From: a filamentous cyanobacterium CCT1
Lineage (GTDB): Bacteria > Cyanobacteriota > Cyanobacteriia > Phormidesmidales > Phormidesmidaceae
Direction: 5' to 3'
DNA: 64,000 bases
Assembly (NCBI GenBank): GCA_003017855.1
Contig: PYER01000002.1
Span: 1-64,000 of the forward strand
Shown: positions 40,612 to 49,592 of the stretch, in pieces
Numbering within the stretch: the stretch's first letter is position 1
Layout: each line of letters opens with the position of its first letter
Program-made: the position numbers and the translations under genes
Notes under the pieces: model-generated
The model's input: only the letters and a program-made list of their open reading frames with translations
Database searches by the model: none
Told to the model about the DNA's origin: nothing

Positions 40612-41907
40612 ATGGCTAAATTTCTCCACATTGCCGATATTCACCTCGGGTTTGACCGCTACGACACCCCAGAGCGCACCAAGGACTTTTTTCGCGCTCT
40701 ACAGACGGTGCTGGAGCGCTATGCGATTGAAGAAAAGGTTGATTTTGTGGCGATCGCGGGCGATCTGTTCGAGCATCGCAATATCAAGCCCGCCACCCTC
40801 AACCAGGCTCAGATCTGCCTCCAGGCGCTGAAGGATGCCGAGATTCCGGTGCTGGCGATCGAGGGCAACCACGACAATCGCCCTTACGGCACCCGCACCA
40901 GCTGGCTCAAGTACCTGGCCGAGTGGGATTTGCTCAAGCTGCTGGAGCCCAACGACGGAGCCGATGCCGAAAATCGCCTGCCCCCCTGGGACGAAGCTAC
41001 TCGCTCGGGGGCCTACATTGACTTGCCCTGCGGGGTGCGCATCGTGGGCTCCAACTGGTACGGTGCTACCGCTCCCCGCGCGATTGAGCTGCTGTCGGGA
41101 GCCATTCGAGAGCTGCCTGCTGGCCCCGACTACACTGTTCTGCTGTTTCACCACGGCTTGGAGGGGCAGATTGCTCGCTACGCCGGGGCGCTGCGTTACA
41201 GCGAACTGCTGCCCCTCAAAGAGGCTGGGGTAGACTACCTGGCCCTGGGCCACATTCACAAGAATTACACGGCTGAGGGCTGGGTGTTTAACCCCGGCTC
41301 ACTGGAGGCGAACAACGTAGAAGAAAGCCGTTTCCATCGGGGAGCTTACCTGGTAGAGCTGTCGCCCCAGGGCATTGACGCACAGCTGCAAACCGACTAC
41401 TTTCAGCGCCCCATCGTGCGGCTGGAGCTGGTAGCAAAAGGTCACGAGAGCCTGGACGGGCTGACCCAGATGGCGCTGGACAGGGCGATCGCGGCCGCTG
41501 CTGAGCACCAGGGTGACACGGCCCCTATTTTAGAGCTGAAGATTACGGGCCAGGTGGGTTTCGATCGCCTGGAACTGGACACGCGCCGTCTTCAGGAGAG
41601 CATCAAAGCGGCCAGCAATGCGCTGGTCGTCCTCGTCAAATACGATGTAGAAGATGTAGCCTACCAGACGCCTCTGAGCGAAGGCCAAAACCGCGCCGAA
41701 ATTGAGCAGTCTATTTTTGAGGACATGCTCACGGCCCACCGCGACTACAAGACTCGGGCTCCAGAGCTGGCTCGTGGGTTGACTGACCTCAAAGATCGTC
41801 AGCTAGCTGGAGCTGATGAGCTCGATCTCTATGGTTTAGTAGAAACTCTATTGGGTCTCGATGAGGCGATCGCCGCGCCACAGCCTCAAGTCGCATCCCA
41901 GGAATAA
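40612..41907 (+). CDS. SbcD/Mre11-like DNA repair metallophosphoesterase
   Basis: 431 aa; HIADIHLGF, AGDLFEHRNI, IEGNHDN, LGHIHKN motifs. Confidence 0.9.
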   Translation: MAKFLHIADIHLGFDRYDTPERTKDFFRALQTVLERYAIEEKVDFVAIAGDLFEHRNIKPATLNQAQICLQALKDAEIPVLAIEGNHDNRPYGTRTSWLKYLAEWDLLKLLEPNDGADAENRLPPWDEATRSGAYIDLPCGVRIVGSNWYGATAPRAIELLSGAIRELPAGPDYTVLLFHHGLEGQIARYAGALRYSELLPLKEAGVDYLALGHIHKNYTAEGWVFNPGSLEANNVEESRFHRGAYLVELSPQGIDAQLQTDYFQRPIVRLELVAKGHESLDGLTQMALDRAIAAAAEHQGDTAPILELKITGQVGFDRLELDTRRLQESIKAASNALVVLVKYDVEDVAYQTPLSEGQNRAEIEQSIFEDMLTAHRDYKTRAPELARGLTDLKDRQLAGADELDLYGLVETLLGLDEAIAAPQPQVASQE

Positions 41908-41937
41908 GCTTCAGGGCACCCTGCCCCAGTTTGTGAG

Positions 41938-42699
41938 TTACATAAACCAAATGGTGAGAAAGTGTCGCTGCTGCCAAATCATAGCCACACCGCTGACAGC
42001 TACAAAGGCAAAAACCAGCTGCCGAAACTGCTGGGCGGACAGTTTCGCCAGCACCTGCTTACCCAACCAGTTGGCCGGTATGGCCCCTAACCCAATCACT
42101 AACCCGTAGGCTAGGTACTCCCCACTCAGACTGCCAAAAGCGGCATAGGCCAGCAGCTTAACGAGATGTAGCACGGCCTTGTTGAAGGCTTTAGTCGCCA
42201 CCATGGCTTCTTTTTCTAACCCATAGTTGAGATACAGCGGGTTCATAATTGGGCCGGTGCTGCCAATCAGTGCAGAGCCAATGGCGTTGATCAAAGACAG
42301 CGGCAAAAAATACCAGGCCTGAATCGTGAAACAGTTTTCTTTGGCAGGCAGCAGGTAGTTAACGACCATGACCAGCAGCCCCGCGCCCAGCAAGAGCTGT
42401 AGGCCCTCAGCGTGAATTTGAGTTAGCCCATAGGAGCCAAGGAGAGCGCCTATAGTGGCACCCGGCACGTACCATGCGGTTACGTTCCAGTCGATATCAT
42501 CCCAAAATACCAATCCCCGCTGCGCATTCCCGATCAGCAGCCCGGTGGTAATAACGGGGGCTACGGCCTGCGTACCCAGCAGCAGCGAAATCATAGGAAT
42601 TAGAATGAACGGGCTACCGCCTCCCGCCAGCATGCTGAGAAACCAGGCCAGAAAACTGGCCACAAATAAGCTCAAGGCGATCATAGGTTGCGGCAACAC
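41938..42699 (-). CDS. TauE/SafE family sulfite exporter-like membrane protein
   Basis: 253 aa; multi-TM with LAGGGSPFILIPM and GSTGPIMNP repeat signatures. Confidence 0.85.
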   Translation of the reverse strand: MLPQPMIALSLFVASFLAWFLSMLAGGGSPFILIPMISLLLGTQAVAPVITTGLLIGNAQRGLVFWDDIDWNVTAWYVPGATIGALLGSYGLTQIHAEGLQLLLGAGLLVMVVNYLLPAKENCFTIQAWYFLPLSLINAIGSALIGSTGPIMNPLYLNYGLEKEAMVATKAFNKAVLHLVKLLAYAAFGSLSGEYLAYGLVIGLGAIPANWLGKQVLAKLSAQQFRQLVFAFVAVSGVAMIWQQRHFLTIWFM

Positions 42700-42996
42700 T
42701 GTGACTAAGATTTTAGTCTAGGGAGACAACAATGCTGTGCAGTAAGCGCGTCTTGCCCATGCTCAAACCCAACAGTTTGATGGCAAAGTCCGGGCAAACA
42801 AAAATAGATCGCAACTACAGCGCTGGCCAGTGCGCTGAGGACAGTAAGGACTGTCTGTAGCTAAACCTGGAACAGTGAACTGGCGCATAGCTCTCGCCCA
42901 CAGACCAGCACCGACGTCTTAACCGTCGTGGCGACGGCTATAGTTGTGTATGCTCAACCTTTTCTCCTCCTGCTTTTCTAGTATTGATAGCGGCGT

Positions 42997-45534
42997 ATGG
43001 CGCAGCCCATAGACTCCAATTCTTCAGCCTCTGGCTCTAAGCGTGCCGGTAAACCGTCGGTTGAGGCCTTTTACCAGCAGGCGATCGCAGCTTTTAAGGC
43101 CCAAGACTATGACCAAGCTTTGGCCCAATTTCAGCGCCTAGAACAGCTCCCAACAACATCGCCCTACTATCTCAAAGCTCTGATGGGCCGAGTGCGCGTT
43201 CACCAGCGTCTTGGCCAGGATGATCAGGTCAAACGACTCTGTCACAAGCTGCTCGACAGCCCTTCACCCCAGGTTCAGCAGTGGGCTCAGCAGGTTTTGA
43301 ACCCGTCTCAATCGACCGCGATCGCTACTGATCCAAACGCTAGTACCCCAAACGCTGAGCCGCCAGCTACCGCTGGGGCAGATTTGAGTGGCTTCGTCCC
43401 CTTAGACAATGCCAAGAACTTGTCGCAGCGGCCCGCCGCCCCCCAGACGCTGACGCCTGCTCCCACCGAGCGGCCCGTTAAACCAGCTCAGCCCGCGCCC
43501 CAGGACGTTGCTGATTCGACGCAGTCTACACCGGTTCAGGACGCTTCGGAACCTGAGGTGCGATCGCTGTTTCACTATCAACAGCTCAATCAGCAGCCTG
43601 ACGCCGAGCCCAAAGATACGCAGACAAAGCCGGTCGGAGATTTCCCTTCAGCGTCCCCACGACCCACACCAGTAGAGTCTGCTGTACCGGAGCCAACCGC
43701 GCTGCCGTCTAGGCCCCAGCAAGTTCGACCCCAGCGCCAGGTGCCCTTACCGAAGCGCCTCCTGGCCCTGTGGCTGGGCCAGGGGCTAACGGCGATCGCC
43801 TTGATCTGGGTGATCAACTGGGCCTTTCATTTCACCTTAAGAACCGTAGATGGACTGCTGCGCTGGGTACGCTGGCCCGTTCAGCTCAGCCTGCCTGGAG
43901 CTTATCAGACCTATACGATTTGGATCGTTATCGGGCTGGTGCTGCTGGCACTGGCTAGCCCCTGGCTGATGGATCTGGCGCTAGCGGCCTGGTACCGTCA
44001 GCGCTCCCTATCTATTCGTCAGCTGCAAACCTATAGCCCTGCCACGCTGCGCCTGCTGCGGCAGGTGTGCCGTCAGCAGGGGTGGCCAATGCCAGAGCTA
44101 AGGCTAATTGCCGACCCGGCGCCCCTGTGCTTTAGCTACGGCTGGCTGCCTCGCAATACCCGAATTGTGGTCAGCCAGGGGCTTCTAGACCGGATGTCAG
44201 ATCAGACTCTGACCACGTTCTACAGTTACGAACTGGTCCGGACGGTCAACGGCAGCTTGCCGGTGCTCTCAGCCGTTGGGCTGTCGCTGCTGCTGCTGCA
44301 TACGGGGTACTACTGGCTGGCTCAGAGGGCAGATGCTCTCAGCCAGCCGATGCTCCGGGGCCTGCTGGGCAGCGGCGCAGGTCTTTTCTATGGTCTATTT
44401 TGGCTGCTGCGACAGGCTGTACTGTGGCTATCGCGGTTGTGCTGTCGCTGGGGCGATCGCCGCGTTGTAGCCCTAACCCAGCAGCCCGATCGGGGCATTG
44501 AGGTCATAGTGGAGGCGACTGCTGCGATCGCAACCTACCTGCAACAGCACGGCACCCTGCATCCGCTCCACACTAGCCTGGAGGTACTGATGCCCGTCAG
44601 CAGCCGTCAATCGATTACACCAGGTCGGCTGCTGGCCACTTCAGAAGGCGCCTCAAAGGGCGTTGGCCCTGAGGGGCCGGTCTCCGACCATCGCGCGGCC
44701 ATTTTTAGCACCCTTTTAGCTGTAGATGGGCTTAACCCCTATCGCCAGTGGCTGCGGGTCAATGCTTCCCACGAACCGCTGGGCGAGCGACTGCTCTGGC
44801 TCCATCAGCAGGCCCTCCTGCGAGGTCAACCTGGCCTTCCTCTCGAATCCGGTGCACCTCAGCGAGCTCCCTCAACCACTATGTCACTTCCCCTGCTGCT
44901 GCTGCAAAAAGGCCCTCTGGCAGGCCTAGTAGCTGGCGGCAGCTTGGCTATGGGCCTGTGGTTTATAGGAGGAGTTGTCAACCGGCTAGGTTGGCAGCAC
45001 CTGAGCTGGCTCTACCAAGACCCCAGCATTTTGATCGGCGGGCTGTGGCTAGGGTTGGGGTTAGGCCTGCTGCTGCGCATAAACGTGCTTTTTCCTGAGT
45101 CTGGCCAATCGCCAGCCAGTCGGCCACCAGAGGAAACGGTCGCCAGCCTGCTGCTGCACCCTGCACCATTGCCGGTACAGGGACAGCCGGTCACGCTACG
45201 GGGCAAGCTGCGAGGCTTGCCCGGGGCCGGTAACTGGGGCTGTCAGGACCTTTACTTAGATGATGAATCAGGCCTGGTAAAGCTAGTTAACCCTGTGCCA
45301 CTGGGGACTTTACAGGGCTTGCTTCAGCCTCAAACCCATCCAGCCGGTTGGGTAGATCGGATGGTTACCGTCACCGGCTGGAGCCGCTACGGTGGTGGCC
45401 TGCTTTGGGTAGATATTGACGAGGTAAAAACCGATCAGCGCCATAGCTTCTCAGCCTATGGACCCATTTGGGCTACCACAATCAGCATTGTCAGCAGCGG
45501 CATTGGCATTTTGACCATTCTTAGAGGCGGTTAG
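42997..45534 (+). CDS. M48-family-like membrane protein with N-terminal TPR region; HEXXH degenerate
   Basis: 845 aa; M48-like LCFSYGWLPRNTRIVVSQGLLDRMSDQTLTTFYSYELVRTVNG; expected HELxH reads YELVR. Confidence 0.75.
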   Translation: MAQPIDSNSSASGSKRAGKPSVEAFYQQAIAAFKAQDYDQALAQFQRLEQLPTTSPYYLKALMGRVRVHQRLGQDDQVKRLCHKLLDSPSPQVQQWAQQVLNPSQSTAIATDPNASTPNAEPPATAGADLSGFVPLDNAKNLSQRPAAPQTLTPAPTERPVKPAQPAPQDVADSTQSTPVQDASEPEVRSLFHYQQLNQQPDAEPKDTQTKPVGDFPSASPRPTPVESAVPEPTALPSRPQQVRPQRQVPLPKRLLALWLGQGLTAIALIWVINWAFHFTLRTVDGLLRWVRWPVQLSLPGAYQTYTIWIVIGLVLLALASPWLMDLALAAWYRQRSLSIRQLQTYSPATLRLLRQVCRQQGWPMPELRLIADPAPLCFSYGWLPRNTRIVVSQGLLDRMSDQTLTTFYSYELVRTVNGSLPVLSAVGLSLLLLHTGYYWLAQRADALSQPMLRGLLGSGAGLFYGLFWLLRQAVLWLSRLCCRWGDRRVVALTQQPDRGIEVIVEATAAIATYLQQHGTLHPLHTSLEVLMPVSSRQSITPGRLLATSEGASKGVGPEGPVSDHRAAIFSTLLAVDGLNPYRQWLRVNASHEPLGERLLWLHQQALLRGQPGLPLESGAPQRAPSTTMSLPLLLLQKGPLAGLVAGGSLAMGLWFIGGVVNRLGWQHLSWLYQDPSILIGGLWLGLGLGLLLRINVLFPESGQSPASRPPEETVASLLLHPAPLPVQGQPVTLRGKLRGLPGAGNWGCQDLYLDDESGLVKLVNPVPLGTLQGLLQPQTHPAGWVDRMVTVTGWSRYGGGLLWVDIDEVKTDQRHSFSAYGPIWATTISIVSSGIGILTILRGG

Positions 45535-45680
45535 CGGTTGATGTAAAGCAATGTTGCAACAAGCTGCTGTCGGTGTTACATTAATTTACAGAAACACATG
45601 CCTGGGTTCCCTGGCCGCTTAAAGAGTTGGCTTCGGGGTTTGTTAGGTATTGGGTTCTCCTACTCTCAACACAGCAAACA

Positions 45681-45709
45681 AACCAGCCCTTCTCGGCTGG
45701 TTTTTATTT
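45681..45709 (+). terminator. Rho-independent terminator
   Basis: AACCAGCC-CTTCTC-GGCTGGTT followed by TTTATTT. Confidence 0.75.
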
Positions 45710-46229
45710 AAAGGCTTAATCTGAGCCAGTAATTTAGCCAAGCAAGGGGCATATACCGTGTTACCTTGATAAGTGGTGTAGTCGGTTGGTACAACTCTGG
45801 CTTTCTGAAAGGTAAGATGCTCAACGTTGTCCAATAGGTTGAAAATGATTCTCTCTTGGGAGAGATGACTGAATCTGGACGGCTTTTATAATGCTTGAGC
45901 TATTTTCTGTAAGGCTCCTTGTTGGGGCGAAATGAGGCCGGTGCTGTGCTGTTTCTGCGATCGCTTTAGGCTGTGTTTAGGTGCTAACGACTGGTAGTGT
46001 ATCTAGGCGGGTTTCAGAGCCAGAATTTGTTAAGCTATTGAAAGACTTAACGCTTGACATTTTGATGCGACCTGATTGGTACTTTTAGGTCAGAGTCTGC
46101 AATCTTAATAATAGTTGGTTAAATTGGCGGCACTGTAGGCAGGTAGCGGTTGGCCTAAAGCTCAAACTTGATTCGGCAAGGTTATCGATCTCGATTCATT
46201 TGCCTTTTAGAACACCAGAGGTATCTTAA

Positions 46230-46670
46230 ATGTCAATTCGCCTTTATGTTGGCAATCTTTCTAAAGACTTAGAACGGCAGGAGTTTGAAAGCGCTTTTGC
46301 TGACTTCAACGCCGATTTAGTATCCGTAAAGCTCATCGCCGACAAGAAAACCGGGAAATGTCGCGGGTTTGGGTTTGTCACCGTCAAGACCGACGAAAAG
46401 GCCGATGAGATTGTTGAGAAGCTGAATGGTCAGGTGTTAGCCGATATGCCCCTCAAGATTGAGAAGGCCCTGCCCCGCACTAAGCCTGAGGGCGAAGCAG
46501 ACGCGCGTCCCAGTGGCGAAGCTGGCAGCAAGCGCTCCGGTAAGGGTGGCGCTCGTAAAGCTACACCAGCAGCGACTACCAGCAGTGGTGCCGTCCAACC
46601 CGATCCACGCTGGGCGGGTGAGCTGGAGAAGCTCAAGCAGATGCTGGCTGCTCAAACTACCTCGAGCTAG
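46230..46670 (+). CDS. RRM RNA-binding protein (cyanobacterial Rbp type)
   Basis: 146 aa; RNP2 LYVGNL, RNP1 KCRGFGFV. Confidence 0.92.
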   Translation: MSIRLYVGNLSKDLERQEFESAFADFNADLVSVKLIADKKTGKCRGFGFVTVKTDEKADEIVEKLNGQVLADMPLKIEKALPRTKPEGEADARPSGEAGSKRSGKGGARKATPAATTSSGAVQPDPRWAGELEKLKQMLAAQTTSS

Positions 46671-46701
46671 GTAAACAGATTTCAACTTCATAAGCTTAGA
46701 C

Positions 46702-46740
46702 AGGCCGTAGAGATGTATCGCTCTGCGGCCTTTGCTTTGT
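46702..46740 (+). terminator. Rho-independent terminator after rbp gene
   Basis: AGGCCGTAGAG-ATGTATCG-CTCTGCGGCCT followed by TTGCTTTGTTT. Confidence 0.8.
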
Positions 46741-46862
46741 TTGAAGCCCGGTTGCAATGGCTCGACACATCAGCGATGGCTGAGAGACTCAGCAGTAGAG
46801 CGCTACCTGGCATACGGGCGTTTCAACCCAGCCAATGGGTGTTTCACCTTGAAAACCTTAAG

Positions 46863-47318
46863 TCAGCAGCGATTTTTTAGGGTTTCAGCTACTTGCTTAA
46901 GGCGACGTAGCTGAGCGGCCATATCGCGTTTTGTCCAATCGGCGGCAAACCAGTTGAATCCAGCTTGCACCACTGGATTAGAAATTTCAAATTCAAACCG
47001 ATTGAGCAGGCTTGTACCGGCTGCGTCGGGGCTGCATTCCCAGCGATCGCGACCGTTAAAAAATCCCTGAAATGACCACACTATAAGCCCTGGCGCTCGC
47101 TCAACTACCGTACTGATGAGGGTGGGTTGCTTAAAGGGCAGCTGAATCAGAAACCGGCTTTGGGCGCCGACATCGGTACTCCAGTCTCCGATCGGTTCAC
47201 AGCGGAGGGCAGGGTTTAGCCAGCGATGCATCAGCTCTAGCCGAGTCAGGCATTGCTCGACGTCGGTAGCGCTAGCGCGCACCGAAATACTGTGTTCAAA
47301 CACGTGATGGGTAGACAT
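46863..47318 (-). CDS. SRPBCC family protein
   Basis: 151 aa; polyketide cyclase/START-like pattern. Confidence 0.75.
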   Translation of the reverse strand: MSTHHVFEHSISVRASATDVEQCLTRLELMHRWLNPALRCEPIGDWSTDVGAQSRFLIQLPFKQPTLISTVVERAPGLIVWSFQGFFNGRDRWECSPDAAGTSLLNRFEFEISNPVVQAGFNWFAADWTKRDMAAQLRRLKQVAETLKNRC

Positions 47319-47517
47319 CCTGACGGTCTCCTGAGAGAATCAGCCCGGGTGGCGGTATAGGAACATTTCCCTGGCGATAGCTAGCGTACCGAACCTTGAC
47401 GGTTTTATGTCTCTAGGCTGACGCGCTGGCCTGCTTGCTCAACTATGCTTGCGTGGGCGGTTTGTCTCCTGTAGTGAATAGCCACTGTCGCGATCGCGCA
47501 AGCTGCCCCCATGCACG

Positions 47518-49227
47518 ATGCTCTTTAACAGCACGCTCTCATCTACAAGGATCATGATTGATTTTTTCTCATTAACGCTGCTCCAGGTGTCACAGCCTGG
47601 GGCTGAACCGGACTATAGCGAGCCCTTGGCTAATCCGGTAACCTCTCCCAACCGCTTTGTGGAGGAAGCCACTGCAAGGTTGGGACAGTTTTTACCCAGC
47701 CTGCTCGGGGCGATCGCGGTGCTGCTGCTGGGCTGGCTGATCGCGACCCTGGTGGCGCTGGCCGTACGCAAGCTGCTGCGCAGTACAAACCTAGACGATC
47801 GATTGGCCAACTGGGCTATGGGCCGCCCGTCTGATAGCCCGGTACAGGTTGAGAAGTGGGTCTCAACGGTGGTGTACTGGGTTATTTTTCTATTCGCCAT
47901 CATAGCAGCGTTAAACGTTCTCAACCTGGCCGGAGTATCGGCGCCATTAAACAACTTCTTAGACCAGATCTTCCTCTACCTGCCCCGTATTGGTGGAGCG
48001 TTGCTGCTGCTGGGGGTAGCCTGGCTGACCGCAACGCTGGTGCGAACGCTGGTTGTCAACGGCCTGGGGCGGTTTAATCTAGACGATCGCCTGGCGGAGC
48101 AAACCGGCGTAGAGCGGGGCAGCAGCCCAATCGTTCTGAACGAAACCATCGGCAACGTGCTGTACTGGTTTATTCTGCTGCTGTTTATTCCGCTGATCTT
48201 AGGCACCCTGCAGCTGCCGGGCCTGCTCGCTCCGGTAGAAGGCTTGATCAACTCCTTCCTGCAGGCTATTCCTCGGATTGTGACCGCGGCTATTGTGCTC
48301 GCCATTGGCTGGGTGATTGCCCGCATTGTGCGCGGCGTAGTGACCAATTTGCTGCTGGCCGCCGGGGCTGACCAGCTGGGCCGCCGTCTGGGGCTGCAAT
48401 CGACCAGTTCGACTACAACCGGCAGTATGTCTCTGTCGAGCCTGGCGGGTACCGTAGCCTACGTGCTGGTGCTGATACCAGCCGTGGTAGCCGCCCTGAA
48501 CGAACTCGATATCGAAGCCATTTCGGCTCCTGCCGTTTTGATGCTGGAGCAGGTGCTTGCCGCCATTCCCCAGATCATTATGGCTGGCGTGGTGATCGCC
48601 GCTGCCTACTTTGTCGGGCGCTTTGTGGCCGACCTGGTTACCAGCCTGCTGCGCGGGGCAGGGTTTGACAACATTATGGGCGCGCTGGGGCTGCCAGAAC
48701 TCAACCTGGGCACCCGAGCAACAACTGTACAGCCCGGCCTCGATGCCGAGGGTCGCCCGATCGCATCTGTGCAGACCCCTGGTCCAACCCCCTCAGAGCT
48801 AGTCGGCATTCTCGCCCTGGTTGGGGTTGTGCTGTTTGGCGTAGTGACGGCCACGGAGATTCTCAACTTTGCCGGACTCACCGATATGGTGCGCGCCATT
48901 CTGCGGATTGGGGCGCGGGTGCTGAGCGGTGTCGTGGTGTTTGCGATTGGTCTCTACCTGGCTAACCTAGCCTTTCGTCTGGTCAATTCGATGGGGTCTG
49001 GCCAGGCCAGAATATTGGCCCAGGCGGCTCGCATTGCCATTTTGATTTTCGTGGGCGCGATGGCCCTGCAGCAAATGGGAGTGGCCCCCGATATTGTCAA
49101 CCTCGCCTTTGGGCTGCTGCTGGGGGCGATCGCAGTGGCGATTGCGATCGCCTTTGGCCTGGGTGGACGCGATGTCGCGGCCAACGAGCTGCGAGAGTGG
49201 CTGGTCTCCTTTAAGCAGCGCCAGTAG
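47518..49227 (+). CDS. Mechanosensitive-channel-like protein with repeated TM helices
   Basis: 569 aa; repeated conserved TM helix units (LLGAIAVLLLGWLIATLVALAVRKLL, IPRIVTAAIVLAIGWVIARIVRG, IPQIIMAGVVIAAAYFVGRFVADLV); start may be ATG 47551. Confidence 0.8.
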   Translation: MLFNSTLSSTRIMIDFFSLTLLQVSQPGAEPDYSEPLANPVTSPNRFVEEATARLGQFLPSLLGAIAVLLLGWLIATLVALAVRKLLRSTNLDDRLANWAMGRPSDSPVQVEKWVSTVVYWVIFLFAIIAALNVLNLAGVSAPLNNFLDQIFLYLPRIGGALLLLGVAWLTATLVRTLVVNGLGRFNLDDRLAEQTGVERGSSPIVLNETIGNVLYWFILLLFIPLILGTLQLPGLLAPVEGLINSFLQAIPRIVTAAIVLAIGWVIARIVRGVVTNLLLAAGADQLGRRLGLQSTSSTTTGSMSLSSLAGTVAYVLVLIPAVVAALNELDIEAISAPAVLMLEQVLAAIPQIIMAGVVIAAAYFVGRFVADLVTSLLRGAGFDNIMGALGLPELNLGTRATTVQPGLDAEGRPIASVQTPGPTPSELVGILALVGVVLFGVVTATEILNFAGLTDMVRAILRIGARVLSGVVVFAIGLYLANLAFRLVNSMGSGQARILAQAARIAILIFVGAMALQQMGVAPDIVNLAFGLLLGAIAVAIAIAFGLGGRDVAANELREWLVSFKQRQ

Positions 49228-49353
49228 CTGTAGCGGCCAACTCAACCGCATCAGGCCGGGGACTGGGTCTCCGACCTGATGCGCGTTAATATGGTTAACT
49301 CGGGCTTAACAATCGAGTTTTTAGGCCACCACCATGCAGCACAAGAGGCACCT

Positions 49354-49590
49354 ATGGACGGCAAAGACTGGGCGAGCTATATCGAAGCTACCGACGGACT
49401 TTCCAAGCCCTGGCTGCTAATTCAATGGCGGCTTCAGCTCCTGCAGGAGCAGCGCCCACAGCTGGACCCTGAAACCTATGCCGCCGAGCTAGCCACGCTC
49501 CACCAGGCGCTGATGGATCTGGGCGAATGGTGGCAGGGGCAGGAGGAGGCCGTATTTGGAGCCGGGGAGTCGTCTTCAGGGGAGGCCTGA
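49354..49590 (+). CDS. Conserved small protein upstream of ppk1
   Basis: MDGKDWASYIEATDGLSKPWLLIQWRLQLLQEQ...; start trimmed from ORF 49279. Confidence 0.55.
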   Translation: MDGKDWASYIEATDGLSKPWLLIQWRLQLLQEQRPQLDPETYAAELATLHQALMDLGEWWQGQEEAVFGAGESSSGEA

Positions 49591-49592
49591 CA

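Noticed and set aside
42785-42795. AAAGTCCGGGC, the start of the RNase P RNA P4 core
   Set aside because: The GAGG before it and the downstream CAGACTTGCTGGG/ACAGAAA features of rnpB are missing, and the gap is too short.
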